64,000 nucleotides of DNA from Pseudonocardia autotrophica (GTDB lineage: Bacteria; Actinomycetota; Actinomycetes; Mycobacteriales; Pseudonocardiaceae), in the NCBI RefSeq assembly GCF_003945385.1, contig NZ_AP018920.1:4464001-4528000 (forward strand). The letters run 5' to 3'. The notes beneath the pieces are model-generated. The model searched no databases, was not told where the DNA came from, and was given only the letters and a program-made list of their open reading frames with translations. Shown here piece by piece: positions 49,086 to 58,668 of the stretch (its first letter is position 1; each line of letters opens with the position of its first letter). The translations under genes were made by a program, and so were the position numbers.

Positions 49086-49793
49086 GGGTACCGGGCCGTC
49101 GTCGGGGGGTGGCGTCGCCGCGCTGCGCTGCTCGGGGAGCAGCGGTGCGAGCGCCAGCTGAGCCGCGCTCGATCCCGGCGGGGCCGCGTGCACCGCACGC
49201 ACCCCGTCGGTGCCGGCGATCTCCTCGAGCCCGGCCCGGTCGGCGGTGACCACCAGCCCGATCACGCAGGCACATCCCCGGTCGGCGAGCCTGCGTGCCT
49301 CGACGGCGAGGATCTCGGCGCGCCGGGTCGCGACGGCACCGGCGTCCGGGGTCTCCGCCCGCCCGGCCCGGTCGAGTTCGGCCTCGGCCCGGAACGCGGC
49401 CTGCTCTCGGGCCACGTCGATCGCCGCGGCCGGATCCCCGGTGCCGAGCACGTGCTCGAACCGCAGGGCCGTCTGCACCCGCTCCAGCGGCACCCGGAAG
49501 ATCGCGGTGCCGACCGTGCCGGTGCCGGTGAGCGCAGCGGCGCCCGGCACGTCGTGCGGACGATCGAGCTGGACCAGGGCCGGGACGGCGGGCCCCGGCT
49601 GCGGCAGCTGGGCGGGCAGCGACGCGAGGTAGTCCTCGACGTCCTGCCCGGGTTCGGGACCGAGCCGGATCGAGCCGGTGGAGGTGGTCGCCGGGGGCGG
49701 CGGGCCGGAGCCCGCGACCCACACGGCCCCGAACGCCAGCAGCGCCAGCACCGCGACCACCACCCACAGCCCGCGGGTGCTCAGCCCGGTCAC
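49077..49793 (-). CDS. Membrane-anchored extracytoplasmic protein of unknown function
   Basis: A 238-residue protein with one N-terminal membrane segment ([20 protein letters not shown], residues 8-27) and an extracytoplasmic remainder. A Pro/Thr linker and a domain of unknown type follow ([40 protein letters not shown]). GTG 49793 overlaps the RluD-like gene stop (GTGA), so it is translated with that gene. I do not recognise the family. Confidence 0.75.
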   Translation of the reverse strand: MTGLSTRGLWVVVAVLALLAFGAVWVAGSGPPPPATTSTGSIRLGPEPGQDVEDYLASLPAQLPQPGPAVPALVQLDRPHDVPGAAALTGTGTVGTAIFRVPLERVQTALRFEHVLGTGDPAAAIDVAREQAAFRAEAELDRAGRAETPDAGAVATRRAEILAVEARRLADRGCACVIGLVVTADRAGLEEIAGTDGVRAVHAAPPGSSAAQLALAPLLPEQRSAATPPPDDGPVPTG

Positions 49794-50725
49794 GGGTCGC
49801 GCAGGGCCTCGAGCGCCGCGGCCAGATCGTCCGGGTAGGGGCTGGTGAACTCGACGTGCCGGCCGTCGGCGGGATGGGTGAAGCCCAGCGTCCTGGCGTG
49901 CAGCCACTGCCTGCTCAGCCCGACCCGCTTGGCGAGCGTCGGGTCCGCGCCGTAGGTCATGTCACCGACGCAGGGATGGCGCAGCGCGGAGAAGTGCACC
50001 CGGATCTGGTGGGTCCGCCCGGTCTCCAGGTGCACGTCGAGCAGGCTGGCCGAGCGGAACGCCTCGATCGTGTCGTAGTGCGTGACGCTCGGCTTGCCGC
50101 TCTGCATGACCGCGAACCGGTAGTCGTGCCGGGGATGCCGGTCGATCGGCGCGTCGATGGTGCCCGACGACGGATCCGGGTGCCCCTGGACGACCGCGTG
50201 GTAGCGCTTGTCCACCACGCGTTCCTTGAACGCCCGCTTCAGCGCCGTGTAGGCGTGCTCCGAGGTCGCGACCACCATGACACCGGTGGTGCCGACGTCG
50301 AGCCGGTGCACGATCCCCTGCCGCTCCGCGGCGCCGGAGGTGGACAGCCGGAACCCGAGCGCGGCCAGCCCGCTGGTGACGGTCGGCCCGGTCCAGCCCG
50401 GCGACGGGTGCGCGGCGACGCCGACCGGCTTGTCGACGACGACGATGTCGTCGTCGGAGTGCAGCACGGTGAGCCCGGCGACGACCTCGGCCGGGCCCGC
50501 GATGACGGGCTCGGGGGCCTCGGCGTCGGGCAGCTCGATCTCCAGCCACGCCCCGCCGAGCAGCCGATCGGACTTGCCGGCGAGGCTGCCGTCCACCTGG
50601 ATCCGGCCGGTCTCGGCCAGCCCGGCGACGACCGTGCGGGACAGGCCCAGCAGCCGGGAGAGGCCGGAGTCGATCCGCATGCCGTCGAGGCCGTCCGGGA
50701 CGGGCATGCTCCTCAGGTCACCCAT
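49790..50725 (-). CDS. RluA/RluD-family pseudouridine synthase
   Basis: A 311-residue RNA pseudouridine synthase. An S4-like N-terminal domain ([27 protein letters not shown]) is followed by the catalytic domain with [19 protein letters not shown], the active-site Asp in [19 protein letters not shown], and [28 protein letters not shown] replaces the usual HRLDxxTSG with a conservative change. By position between lspA and dnaE it corresponds to M. tuberculosis Rv1540. The start lies 4 nt after the lspA stop. Confidence 0.93.
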   Translation of the reverse strand: MGDLRSMPVPDGLDGMRIDSGLSRLLGLSRTVVAGLAETGRIQVDGSLAGKSDRLLGGAWLEIELPDAEAPEPVIAGPAEVVAGLTVLHSDDDIVVVDKPVGVAAHPSPGWTGPTVTSGLAALGFRLSTSGAAERQGIVHRLDVGTTGVMVVATSEHAYTALKRAFKERVVDKRYHAVVQGHPDPSSGTIDAPIDRHPRHDYRFAVMQSGKPSVTHYDTIEAFRSASLLDVHLETGRTHQIRVHFSALRHPCVGDMTYGADPTLAKRVGLSRQWLHARTLGFTHPADGRHVEFTSPYPDDLAAALEALRDP

Positions 50726-50728
50726 GTC

Positions 50729-51274
50729 TCAGCCACCCACCCGTCCGTCGATCTCCACTCCGCGCAGTGCCATCAGCACCAGCAGGATCCCGCCGCAGAC
50801 GATGCCGGAGTCGGCGATGTTGAACACCGGGAAGACGCTGCCGTCCGGCGAGAAGACGGCCAGCATGTCCACCACGTGCCCGCGCATCGGCCCCGGCGAG
50901 CGGAAGAACCGGTCGATCAGGTTCCCGAGCGCTCCGCCGAGCACCAGGCCGAGCCCGATCGCCCAGCCGACGGAGGCCAGTTTGCGCGCGATCCGGATGA
51001 TCACCCCGACCACGACGACGGCGACGATCGTCAGCACCCAGGTGTACCCGGTGGCCATCGACCAGGCGGCGCCCGGGTTGCGCAGCAGCGTCAGGTAGAA
51101 GAAGCCGTCGATCACCGTGACCGGGTCGCGGCCCTCGAGCGTCGCGACGGCAGCGATCTTGGTGGCCAGGTCGATGGCGAGCACGACCGCGGCGATCCCG
51201 GCCAGCAGGAGTACCCCGCGCCGCCGTAGGACGGGATCGACGGGTGCCTCGTCGGCAGCTGGATCGGAGCTCAC
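50729..51274 (-). CDS. lspA: Lipoprotein signal peptidase II
   Basis: A 181-residue membrane aspartyl protease cleaving lipidated prolipoproteins. It has four membrane segments. The two catalytic aspartates are in GGALGNLIDRFF and VFNIADSGIV, with VVDMLAVF between. A 25-residue hydrophilic N-terminus is longer than usual. GTG 51274 is preceded by CATACT at 6 nt without a Shine-Dalgarno site, so it may be leaderless. Together with lgt it matures lipoproteins such as the DUF3558 protein in this window. Confidence 0.95.
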   Translation of the reverse strand: MSSDPAADEAPVDPVLRRRGVLLLAGIAAVVLAIDLATKIAAVATLEGRDPVTVIDGFFYLTLLRNPGAAWSMATGYTWVLTIVAVVVVGVIIRIARKLASVGWAIGLGLVLGGALGNLIDRFFRSPGPMRGHVVDMLAVFSPDGSVFPVFNIADSGIVCGGILLVLMALRGVEIDGRVGG

Positions 51275-51339
51275 CCCCCGAGTATGACGAGCGGCGCCGG
51301 CGACCGTCCCGGCGGTCCGGGTGCGGGCGTGTCGTGGGC

Positions 51340-52143
51340 TCAGGGCGACCAGACGAGTGTGACGACGTCGGTGCGGCGGGGCGGTACGTCACCCAGGGCG
51401 GCGTCGACCTCGGTGATCCGGGAGGCCGGCAGGCACAACCGGCGGGCCACCCACTCCGCGTCGTGCGGAAGCCGCCGGTCCCGCTCCCAGTGGCGTACCT
51501 CGGGCTCGATGCCGAGTTCCTCGCGCAGCACCGCGACGGCGTCGTCGGCGGTGGCGCTCGGCGGCCGGTGCAGGTCGTGGAAGCGCGCCCACAGCGGATC
51601 CAGCCAGGCCATCGGGTGCTCGGGCAGCATCTCGATCACCACGCCACCGGCCCCGCCCCGGGCCGCGGCGTGCAGCGGGGCCAGGAACGGCGGCAGCTCG
51701 ACGACGTTGTGCAGCACGTGATGGCAGACGACGACGTCGTGCCGGCCCGCCTCGCCCGCGATGTCCGGCCAGGACCCCTGCACGGTGCCGTGCGGGATCC
51801 CGCGCTCGCGGGCCGCGGCGGTGAACACGGCGAGCATGTCGGCCTGCCGGTCCACCCCGACCACCCGGGCCACCGGCGACGGATCGGGCAGGGCGGCGGC
51901 GAACGCGGCGTCGCCGCCCCCGCAACCGACGTCGAGCACCGATGCGCCTGCGCAGCTCCAGGCCGCGGCGCGTTCGGCGAGCGCTCTGGCCGCGGCACGG
52001 GACGGGGTGTCGGCCGGCTCGGCGGGCGGGGCGAAGTCGGCCGCGGAGTGCGTCCACGGATCCGCCGGGGCGGACCGCAGGATCTCCTCCGGGATCCCGC
52101 GTGCGGCCTGACGATCCCGCCACCGCTGCGCCGCCACACCCAT
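51340..52143 (-). CDS. SAM-dependent methyltransferase
   Basis: A 267-residue class I methyltransferase. Motif I is SVLDVGCGGGDAAFA near residue 70; the acidic loop is VVGVDRQADMLAVF; motif IV is HDVVVCHHVLHNVV; VVIEMLPEHPMAWLDPLW follows. The C-terminal part resembles small-molecule or quinone-type methyltransferases. Substrate unknown. ATG 52143 is fixed by TACCCT exactly 6 nt upstream with no ribosome-binding site. Confidence 0.88.
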   Translation of the reverse strand: MGVAAQRWRDRQAARGIPEEILRSAPADPWTHSAADFAPPAEPADTPSRAAARALAERAAAWSCAGASVLDVGCGGGDAAFAAALPDPSPVARVVGVDRQADMLAVFTAAARERGIPHGTVQGSWPDIAGEAGRHDVVVCHHVLHNVVELPPFLAPLHAAARGGAGGVVIEMLPEHPMAWLDPLWARFHDLHRPPSATADDAVAVLREELGIEPEVRHWERDRRLPHDAEWVARRLCLPASRITEVDAALGDVPPRRTDVVTLVWSP

Positions 52144-52149
52144 GCGGCG

Positions 52150-52155
52150 AGGGTA
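52150..52155 (-). promoter_or_regulatory. -10 hexamer, leaderless methyltransferase promoter
   Basis: TACCCT, 6 nt before ATG 52143; same hexamer as at hisD. Confidence 0.6.
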
Positions 52156-52256
52156 GTGGGCCGGCCGGGGTACCCGGCTGCGGCGCCGCCGTGTCCCGCC
52201 CGATCTGCGTGGTTCCACCCGGGACGCGGCGGCGCCGGCCGGGGAAGACTGCACCC

Positions 52257-52871
52257 GTGCCGCCTGTCCGCTCCCGGTCCCGCCGGTGGACCGTCCTCGC
52301 CGTCGTGCTCGCCGCGGTGCCGGTCGCGCTGGTGCTGTGGGCGCAGCACGAACCGCTGCCGTCACCGGGCGAGGGCGAGGCCCTGCTGACCGCCGACGCG
52401 CAGGCCCAGGGCTGGTCCGGGGTCACCGCGGCCTGCCGGGTCGTCGGGTCCGGTGACGAGGAGGTGCTCGGCTGCCGGCTGCGCGACGCCGAGGGCCGGT
52501 ACGGCTGGGGGACGGTCAAGATCGGGACCGGACGGGTCGAGGGGTACCGCGGCACCCACCGGACCGACGTCGTGCTGCGCCGTCACGAGTTCCCGGTGTC
52601 CTCCGAGGGCGTCGCCGAGCTCGACGCCACGGTGCCCGGCACCGGCCCGGGCCCGACCGGCGGGAGCACGCTCGGCGCGACGCTCGCGTTCGTCCTGCAC
52701 GATTCGCTGCGCGCCGCCGGGTACGGCGCGCCGACGTTCCCGCGCTGCCCGGACCTGCCGCCCGGCGGCACCGTGCACTGCGCCGTCACCGGGATCCCGG
52801 CTGCCGTCGAGGTGCACCGTCCCGGACCCGGCGGCGAGCACCGGATCCGGCTGACGGTCACCCCACGATGA
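52257..52871 (+). CDS. Secreted or membrane-anchored protein, paralogue 1
   Basis: A 204-residue protein with a basic N-terminus and one membrane segment (WTVLAVVLAAVPVALVLWAQ) and an extracytoplasmic domain. The core VTAACRVVGSGDEEVLGCRL followed by RDAEGRYGWGTVKI and a later FPRCPDLPPGGTVHCAVTG place four cysteines, likely two disulfides. The next gene encodes a homologue with the same pattern, so this is a tandem duplication. I do not recognise the family. AAGACT lies 6 nt before GTG 52257. Confidence 0.75.
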   Translation: MPPVRSRSRRWTVLAVVLAAVPVALVLWAQHEPLPSPGEGEALLTADAQAQGWSGVTAACRVVGSGDEEVLGCRLRDAEGRYGWGTVKIGTGRVEGYRGTHRTDVVLRRHEFPVSSEGVAELDATVPGTGPGPTGGSTLGATLAFVLHDSLRAAGYGAPTFPRCPDLPPGGTVHCAVTGIPAAVEVHRPGPGGEHRIRLTVTPR

Positions 52872-52998
52872 GCACCGAGCGGGCGGTCGCTGCGATCCTC
52901 GGTGGCCGGGAACCGGGCCGGATCGTCGATCACCGGTGTCGCGGGGTGGCCGGGCCGGCTGCTTCCGTCCCCGGCCAGGACGCCGGATGATGTCCGTC

Positions 52999-53631
52999 AT
53001 GCGTCGTTCGTTCCCGTTGCCCACCTGGGCCGGTTTCGGGTTCCTCGTCCTGGTCGTGGTCGGCATCGTCGCGTTCGCGGTCGCCACCGCCGACGACCCG
53101 CTCGGCACCCCGGAGGAGGTGGCGGTGGCCGTCGCCGGAGCGGCGGAACGGTCCGGGGAGCACGAGGGCGTCACCGCCACCTGCCACGACGTCACCTCCG
53201 ACGACGACCGCTTCGTCCGCTGCCGGCTGCGCGACGCCGACGGGCGGCACGGCTGGTCCGAGACCCGGATCACCAGATCGACCTCGACCGAGCACCGGGT
53301 GCTGGGCGGCGTGCCCTACCGGACCACCACCGACCGGGCCGACGGAACCCGGACCGACTGGGACTTCCCGGTCGGCCCGGACGGGGTCGCCGAGGTCGAG
53401 TTCAGCGCCCCGTCCGAGAACCTCCTCGGGGCCGCACTGCTGTCCGTCGCGCGCCCGGCCCTGCTGTCGGTCGGCCTGGACACCGGGCACCTCCCCCGGC
53501 GGTGCCCGCCGGACCCGGTGCCGGTCGGCGGGACGGCGAGCTGCCCGGGCGACACCTCGTCGGTGGCGGTCGAGGTGACCCGGGACTCCGACGCCGGGTA
53601 CCGCGCCCGGATCACCCTGCCGGTCGGCTGA
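52999..53631 (+). CDS. Secreted or membrane-anchored protein, paralogue 2
   Basis: A 210-residue protein with an N-terminal membrane segment (FGFLVLVVVGIVAFAVATAD) and the same extracytoplasmic core as its upstream neighbour: VTATCHDVTSDDDRFVRCRL, RDADGRHGWSETRI, LPRRCPPDPVPVGGTASCPG. The order of four cysteines and the CRLRDA(D/E)GRxGW motif are shared. ATG 52999 is preferred because GATGAT is 7 nt upstream and the membrane segment then follows directly; ATG 52987 and 52990 are alternatives. Function unknown. It converges on ileS. Confidence 0.75.
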   Translation: MRRSFPLPTWAGFGFLVLVVVGIVAFAVATADDPLGTPEEVAVAVAGAAERSGEHEGVTATCHDVTSDDDRFVRCRLRDADGRHGWSETRITRSTSTEHRVLGGVPYRTTTDRADGTRTDWDFPVGPDGVAEVEFSAPSENLLGAALLSVARPALLSVGLDTGHLPRRCPPDPVPVGGTASCPGDTSSVAVEVTRDSDAGYRARITLPVG

Positions 53632-53643
53632 CCGGGCTCCGGC

Positions 53644-56600
53644 TCAGACCCGGGCGACCGCCGCCCGCAGCTCGACCGGCGTCCCGTCCGGGGCGACGAC
53701 CTGACCCGGGGACGCGCCCGCGGCGGCGGCGTAGGACACCGAGGTCGCCAGCACCTCGCCCGCCACGAACGCCTCGTGCGCGCGCACCGCGTCGAGCACC
53801 GCGTCCGGCCCGTCGAGGGTCAGCGCGATCCGGTCCGCGACGGCGAGCCCGGCGTCCCGGCGCGCCTGCTGCACCACCCGGACGACGTCGCGGGCGGTGC
53901 CCTCGGCCGCCAGCTCCGGGGTCACCGCGGTGTCCAGCACGACCAGGCCGGCGTTGCCGGGGAGCGCGGCCGTGTGCTCCGGGTCGGTGGCGACGAGCTT
54001 CTCGGTGAACTCGCTGCGCTGCAACGCGATCCCGGCGGCGAGGACGGTGCCGTCGGCCTCCTGGCTCCACTCGCCCGCCTTCACCGCGCGGATGCACTTC
54101 TGCACGTCACCGCCGAGGCGCGGCCCGGCGACCCGGGCGTTCACCGCCAGCTCGAAGCGGCCGTGCGCGGCGACGTCGCCGGTCAGCTCGACCGAGCGCA
54201 CGTTGACCTCGTCGCGCAGCAGCTCGGTGAACGGCTCCAGCGCCGCGGCGTCGGCCGCCGCCACGGTGAGCCCGGGCAGCGGCTGGCGCACCCGCACCTT
54301 GGCGGACTTGCGCAGCGACAACGCCGCCGAGGCGACCTGGCGGATCCGGTCCATCCCGGCGACCAGCTCGGGGTCGCGGGGCAGGTCGGCCGCCGTCGCG
54401 GTCGTGGACACCGACGGGTCGGAACCATCGGGCCAGTCCGTCATGTGCACCGAGCGCCCGCCGGTCAGGCCACGCCAGATCGCCTCCGTGGTCAGCGGCA
54501 GCAGCGGCGCCGCGACCCGGCAGGTCACCTCCAGCACGGTGTGCAGGGTGTCGACGGCGTCGCGCCGCGCTGCGTCGGCATCGGCCGAGCCGGTCGCCCA
54601 GAAGCGCTCCCGGGACCGGCGGACGTACCAGTTGGTCAGCGTCTCGGCGTGCTCCCGGATCCGCTCGCAGGCACCCGCGATGTCGTAGGCGTCCATCGCC
54701 GCGGTGACGCCGTCGACCAGGTCCGCGGTCTTGGCCAGCACGTACCGGTCGAGCACGTGCGGGCTGTCGGTGCGGAAGGTCCCGCGCCCGTCACCGGCGT
54801 AGAGCGACAGGAAGTACCAGGTGTTCCACAGCGGCAGGATCGCCTGCCGGACACCCTCCCGGATGCCCTGCTCGGTGACCACCAGGTTCCCGCCGCGCAG
54901 GATCGGGCTGGCCATGAGGAACCACCGCATGGCGTCCGAGCCGTCCCGGTCGAAGACCTCGTTGACGTCCGGGTAGTTCTTGCGCGACTTCGACATCTTG
55001 GCGCCGTCGTCACCCAGGACGATGCCGTGCGCCGAGCAGTTGCGGAACGCGGGCCGGTCGAACAGCGCCGTGGCCAGCACGTGCAGCGTGTAGAACCAGC
55101 CGCGGGTCTGGCCGTTGTACTCGACGATGAAGTCACCCGGGTAGTGGTGCTCGAACCAGTCGGCGTTCTCGAACGGGTAATGCACCTGGGCGAACGGCAT
55201 CGAGCCGGACTCGAACCAGCAGTCCAGCACCTCGGGCACCCGGCGCATGGTCGAGTTGCCGGTCGGGTCGTCCGGGTTCGGCCGGGTCAGTTCGTCGACG
55301 TAGGGGCGGTGCAGGTCCGTCGGGCGCACGCCGAAGTCGCGCTCCAGCTCGTCGAGCGAGCCGTAGACGTCGGTGCGCGGGTAGCGCGGGTCGTCGGACT
55401 GCCACACCGGGATCGGGCTGCCCCAGTACCGGTTGCGGGAGATGCCCCAGTCGCGGGCGCCTTCGAGCCACTTGCCGAACTGGCCGTCCCGGACGTGTGC
55501 CGGCGTCCAGTCGATCTGCTGGTTCAGCTCGACCATCCGGTCCCGGAACCGGGTGACGCGCACGAACCAGGAGTCCACGGCGCGCTGGATCAGCGCGTTG
55601 CCGCAGCGCCAGCAGTGCGGATACGGGTGGTCGTAGGTCTCGTGCCGCAGCAGCACGCCCTGGACGTGGGCGTTCGATTCCTTGAGGTCCCGGATGATCT
55701 GCGGGTTCGCGTCGAACACCTGCATCCCGGCGTAGGGCGGGACCTCGACGGTGAACTCGCCGCGGGAGTCGACCGGGTTCACGACCTCGATGCCGGCCGC
55801 GTCGGTGACCTCCTTGTCCTCCTCACCGAAGGCGGGGGCGATGTGCACCAGGCCGGTGCCGTCCTCGGTGGTGACGTAGTCGGCGGCCAGCACCCGGTGG
55901 GCGTTCTCCCGGCCGGTGAAGAAGTCGAACGGCGGCGTGTAGGTGGCGCCGAGCAGGTCGCGCCCGGTCACCCGCGCGACGACCGGCGGCTCCTCCCCCA
56001 GCTCGCGGGCGTAGGCGGCGACCCGGGCCTCGGCGAGCAGCCAGCGCTCCGCAGCGCCGCCTTCCGTCGTGGCGGCCTCCACCACCACGTAGTCGACGTC
56101 GGGGTGCACGGCCACCGCGAGGTTCGACGGCAGGGTCCACGGAGTGGTCGTCCAGACCAGGGCGAGCGCCCCGTCGGTCTCCGGCCGGTCCGGTGTCGAG
56201 AGCCGCAGCCCGACCGTGACGGCCGGGTCCTGCCGGTCGAGGTAGACGTCGTCCATCTTCGTCTCGGTGGCGCTCAGCGGCGTCTCACACCGCCAGCAGT
56301 ACCAGAGCACACGGAATCCGGAGTAGACGAGACCCTTGTCCCACAACGACTTGAACGCCCACATGACGGACTCCATGTAGTCCAGGTCGAGCGTCTTGTA
56401 GTCGTTGTCGAAGTCGACCCAGCGGGCCTGGCGGGTCACGTAGTCGCGCCACTCGCCGGTGTAGCGCAGCACCGAGGTACGGCACGCCTCGTTGAAGGCG
56501 GCGACGCCCATCTCCTCGATCTCGGACTTGTGCTTGATCCCGAGCTGGTTCTCGGTCTCGACCTCGGCGGGCAGTCCGTGGGTGTCCCAGCCGAAGCGGC

Positions 56601-56865
56601 GCTCGACCCGGTTGCCGCGCATGGTCCGGTAGCGCGGGACGACATCCTTGACGTAGCCGGTCAACAGGTGGCCGTAGTGCGGCAGCCCGTTGGCGAACGG
56701 CGGGCCGTCGTAGAACACGAACTCGTCGGCGCCGTTCTCACCGGCGGGACGCTGCTCGACCGACGCGCGGAACGTGTCGTCGGCCTCCCAGGAGGCCAGA
56801 ACGTCGCGCTCCAGCGCGGGGAAAGTGGGATGTGCGGGGACCTCGGGGTAACCGGTGTCGCTCAT
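53644..56865 (-). CDS. ileS: Isoleucyl-tRNA synthetase
   Basis: A 1073-residue class Ia synthetase. The HIGH motif is [15 protein letters not shown] near residue 58, and KMSKS is [20 protein letters not shown] near 620. The editing domain ([40 protein letters not shown] followed by [11 protein letters not shown]) is intact. The C-terminal anticodon-binding region is of the long actinobacterial/eukaryotic-like type. ATG 56865 has AGGAG at 8 nt; the upstream open frame is the T-box leader, not protein. Expression should respond to uncharged tRNA-Ile. Confidence 0.97.
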   Translation of the reverse strand: MSDTGYPEVPAHPTFPALERDVLASWEADDTFRASVEQRPAGENGADEFVFYDGPPFANGLPHYGHLLTGYVKDVVPRYRTMRGNRVERRFGWDTHGLPAEVETENQLGIKHKSEIEEMGVAAFNEACRTSVLRYTGEWRDYVTRQARWVDFDNDYKTLDLDYMESVMWAFKSLWDKGLVYSGFRVLWYCWRCETPLSATETKMDDVYLDRQDPAVTVGLRLSTPDRPETDGALALVWTTTPWTLPSNLAVAVHPDVDYVVVEAATTEGGAAERWLLAEARVAAYARELGEEPPVVARVTGRDLLGATYTPPFDFFTGRENAHRVLAADYVTTEDGTGLVHIAPAFGEEDKEVTDAAGIEVVNPVDSRGEFTVEVPPYAGMQVFDANPQIIRDLKESNAHVQGVLLRHETYDHPYPHCWRCGNALIQRAVDSWFVRVTRFRDRMVELNQQIDWTPAHVRDGQFGKWLEGARDWGISRNRYWGSPIPVWQSDDPRYPRTDVYGSLDELERDFGVRPTDLHRPYVDELTRPNPDDPTGNSTMRRVPEVLDCWFESGSMPFAQVHYPFENADWFEHHYPGDFIVEYNGQTRGWFYTLHVLATALFDRPAFRNCSAHGIVLGDDGAKMSKSRKNYPDVNEVFDRDGSDAMRWFLMASPILRGGNLVVTEQGIREGVRQAILPLWNTWYFLSLYAGDGRGTFRTDSPHVLDRYVLAKTADLVDGVTAAMDAYDIAGACERIREHAETLTNWYVRRSRERFWATGSADADAARRDAVDTLHTVLEVTCRVAAPLLPLTTEAIWRGLTGGRSVHMTDWPDGSDPSVSTTATAADLPRDPELVAGMDRIRQVASAALSLRKSAKVRVRQPLPGLTVAAADAAALEPFTELLRDEVNVRSVELTGDVAAHGRFELAVNARVAGPRLGGDVQKCIRAVKAGEWSQEADGTVLAAGIALQRSEFTEKLVATDPEHTAALPGNAGLVVLDTAVTPELAAEGTARDVVRVVQQARRDAGLAVADRIALTLDGPDAVLDAVRAHEAFVAGEVLATSVSYAAAAGASPGQVVAPDGTPVELRAAVARV

Positions 56866-57077
56866 GGCGGGCTCCTCGTGCGAATGTCGGTTCGCACGGG
56901 GACGACGACGCCCCGTGGAGGCCGTGCCGCGGTACCACCCCGCTTGCGCACCCTGGCTCACGTGCGCCACTCGTTCGACGGCGATGACGGGCCGCACCCG
57001 TCCGGTTCTACTCCGGCCCGCACGGGGCGGGTCGTTTCTTCCGGAGGCTCCCCGGTGATGGCCGGATCGGTGCCTGT
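56866..57077 (-). promoter_or_regulatory. T-box riboswitch (ileS, translational type)
   Basis: On the minus strand the leader carries the T-box bulge sequence GGGTGGTACCGCGG (56940-56927), whose TGGT pairs with the tRNA acceptor end; T at the variable position fits tRNA-Ile with discriminator A. Upstream, ATCACCGGGGAGCC places an AUC isoleucine specifier at 57059-57057 in the short Stem I typical of actinobacteria. GTAGAACCGGACGGGT (Stem II/III region) follows. Near the start, GTGCGAA and TTCGCAC form a stem before the GAGGAG ribosome-binding site. A CCTCC segment near 56917 could mask it. No T-run is present, so control is probably at translation. Confidence 0.92.
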
Positions 57078-57083
57078 GGAACC

Positions 57084-57089
57084 AGGGTA
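57084..57089 (-). promoter_or_regulatory. -10 hexamer of the ileS T-box transcript
   Basis: TACCCT, placing the RNA start near 57077 and giving a leader of about 210 nt, consistent with the T-box extent. Confidence 0.5.
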
Positions 57090-57138
57090 GCGCGGGCGCC
57101 CACCCGGTTATTCCGCAGCCCGGCGCCGCGGATACCCG

Positions 57139-58581
57139 CTAACGGACCTGGGCCGGGTGCCGCTCACCGAGCGACCGGTTCGGCGAGCACCAGCCGCACG
57201 GGGTGAACCCGAGCTCGACGGCCTCGCTGACCGGCAGCGGGATCACCGCCCTGCCGGGCAGCGCCCGGCAGGTCTGCACGTGGTAGCGCGGGTGCTCGTC
57301 GATCACGAGCACCTCGTCCGGCAGCCGGGCCACCAGGCCCGCCAGCGTCGGATCGCGCGGCTCCTCGGGCGCATCGTCGGCGACCGGCTGCTGCTCGGAG
57401 CCGGCCGCACCAGCCGGACCTCCGTCGGACGGTGCCCGCCCGGCGTCGGCACCGGCCGCTGCGGCGCCGGCGACCTGAGCCGCTCCGGCCGCGCCACCGT
57501 TCCCGGCGGCGGATGCCCCGCTGCGGTCGTCCGCTCCCGGCGGCGGGCTGCCGCCGGGTGGAACGGCCGCGGCCGAGAACTCGGTGGCGCCCGCTCTGGT
57601 CGTCCGGCCGGCCTCGCCGTGCACCGGCTCGCCCGGCATACCGGGCCGGTCGGACGGCGGCGCCGGGACGGCACCGTCGGCCTCGGCTCCCGGCGCTGCT
57701 GTGCCGGGGCGTCCGGTGTCACCGGACCCGGGGGTGCCCGCCGGCGGTGATCCGGAGCCGAAGCCCGGTTCGCCCGCACCGGCTCGCGAGCCCGCGTCGG
57801 TGGCCGTCGTGTTCTCGTCGCGCCGGCTCACCCCAGCGGAGCCGGCCGGCGGCCGGTCGGATCCCTGGAGTGGGACGCCGGTCGCGCCCTCCGGGGCGGA
57901 CTGCCCCGCACCCGTCACTCCGGCAGGCCGGCCGTCTCCGGACGGCGGCTCGCCGGAACGCCCGGGGTCGCCGCCACGACCCGCGTCGTTCCCTGCGGCC
58001 GGTCCGGAACCGTCCGGTGCGTCGGGTGACGCAGCCGCGCCCACTGCCACCGTCTCGCCACCTGTCTCGGACGGGCGACCGTCGGACAGCACTTCGGCGG
58101 CCGGCGCCTCGCTTTCGGTCACCGAGCGTGACAATGAACCACCCGATCGGGAAACGGCGGGCGGTCCATCCTCAGAGCCGGACGGCCGGATGACGGGGAT
58201 CTGGATGGTCGCGTCGGACGCGTCGAACGCCTCCGGCGCTCCCCCGGTGCCCCCCGGACCGGCCGCAGCCGGTCCGCCGGGGCGACCCGCTCCACCCGTC
58301 TCAGGCCGGACGACCGGCAGGATCTGGGTGGCCGGTTCGATGTCCGGTCCCTGGCTCCGGGCCGGGCCGGAATGCTCCGGCGCCGGTCCGGCCCCGGTGC
58401 TCTCCGACCGGTCGCCGGCCCGCACCGCGGACCGGGTCTGCCACCAGTCGTAGAACAGCACCAGACCGGCGATCAGGCAGACGCCGACCGACGTCCAGAA
58501 CAGGGCTACGACCTGCAGGAACCATCCGGCAAGCCAGAGCGCCAGCGCAATCGCTACCAGCACCAGCACCAGCATCAACAT
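57139..58581 (-). CDS. Membrane protein with long disordered linker and C-terminal Cys motif
   Basis: A 480-residue protein next to wag31. Two membrane segments occupy residues 1-47 (LVAIALALWLAGWFLQVVAL, SVGVCLIAGLVLFYDWW). About 350 residues of Gly/Pro/Ala/Ser/Asp-rich, clearly disordered sequence follow. The last 65 residues form a small folded domain: LVARLPDEVLVIDEHPRYHV, then QTCRALPGRAVIPLPVSEAV and ELGFTPCGWCSPN. The YHxxxC...GFxPCxxC pattern resembles Ada-type or nuclease-associated zinc modules. GGAG lies 7 nt before ATG 58581. A role in polar growth or division is suggested only by position beside wag31, sepF and ftsZ. Confidence 0.85.
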   Translation of the reverse strand: MLMLVLVLVAIALALWLAGWFLQVVALFWTSVGVCLIAGLVLFYDWWQTRSAVRAGDRSESTGAGPAPEHSGPARSQGPDIEPATQILPVVRPETGGAGRPGGPAAAGPGGTGGAPEAFDASDATIQIPVIRPSGSEDGPPAVSRSGGSLSRSVTESEAPAAEVLSDGRPSETGGETVAVGAAASPDAPDGSGPAAGNDAGRGGDPGRSGEPPSGDGRPAGVTGAGQSAPEGATGVPLQGSDRPPAGSAGVSRRDENTTATDAGSRAGAGEPGFGSGSPPAGTPGSGDTGRPGTAAPGAEADGAVPAPPSDRPGMPGEPVHGEAGRTTRAGATEFSAAAVPPGGSPPPGADDRSGASAAGNGGAAGAAQVAGAAAAGADAGRAPSDGGPAGAAGSEQQPVADDAPEEPRDPTLAGLVARLPDEVLVIDEHPRYHVQTCRALPGRAVIPLPVSEAVELGFTPCGWCSPNRSLGERHPAQVR

Positions 58582-58668
58582 CGGCGAACTCCGTCGGTCG
58601 GCAGTGGCACCCGGCCGCTACCCCATCGTCGTCGGACTTCCCGCCGCGCGTTCGTCGCGCGGCGGGAA

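Noticed and set aside
56866..56997. N-terminal extension of IleS
   Set aside because: The region is the T-box leader, and AGGAG supports ATG 56865.
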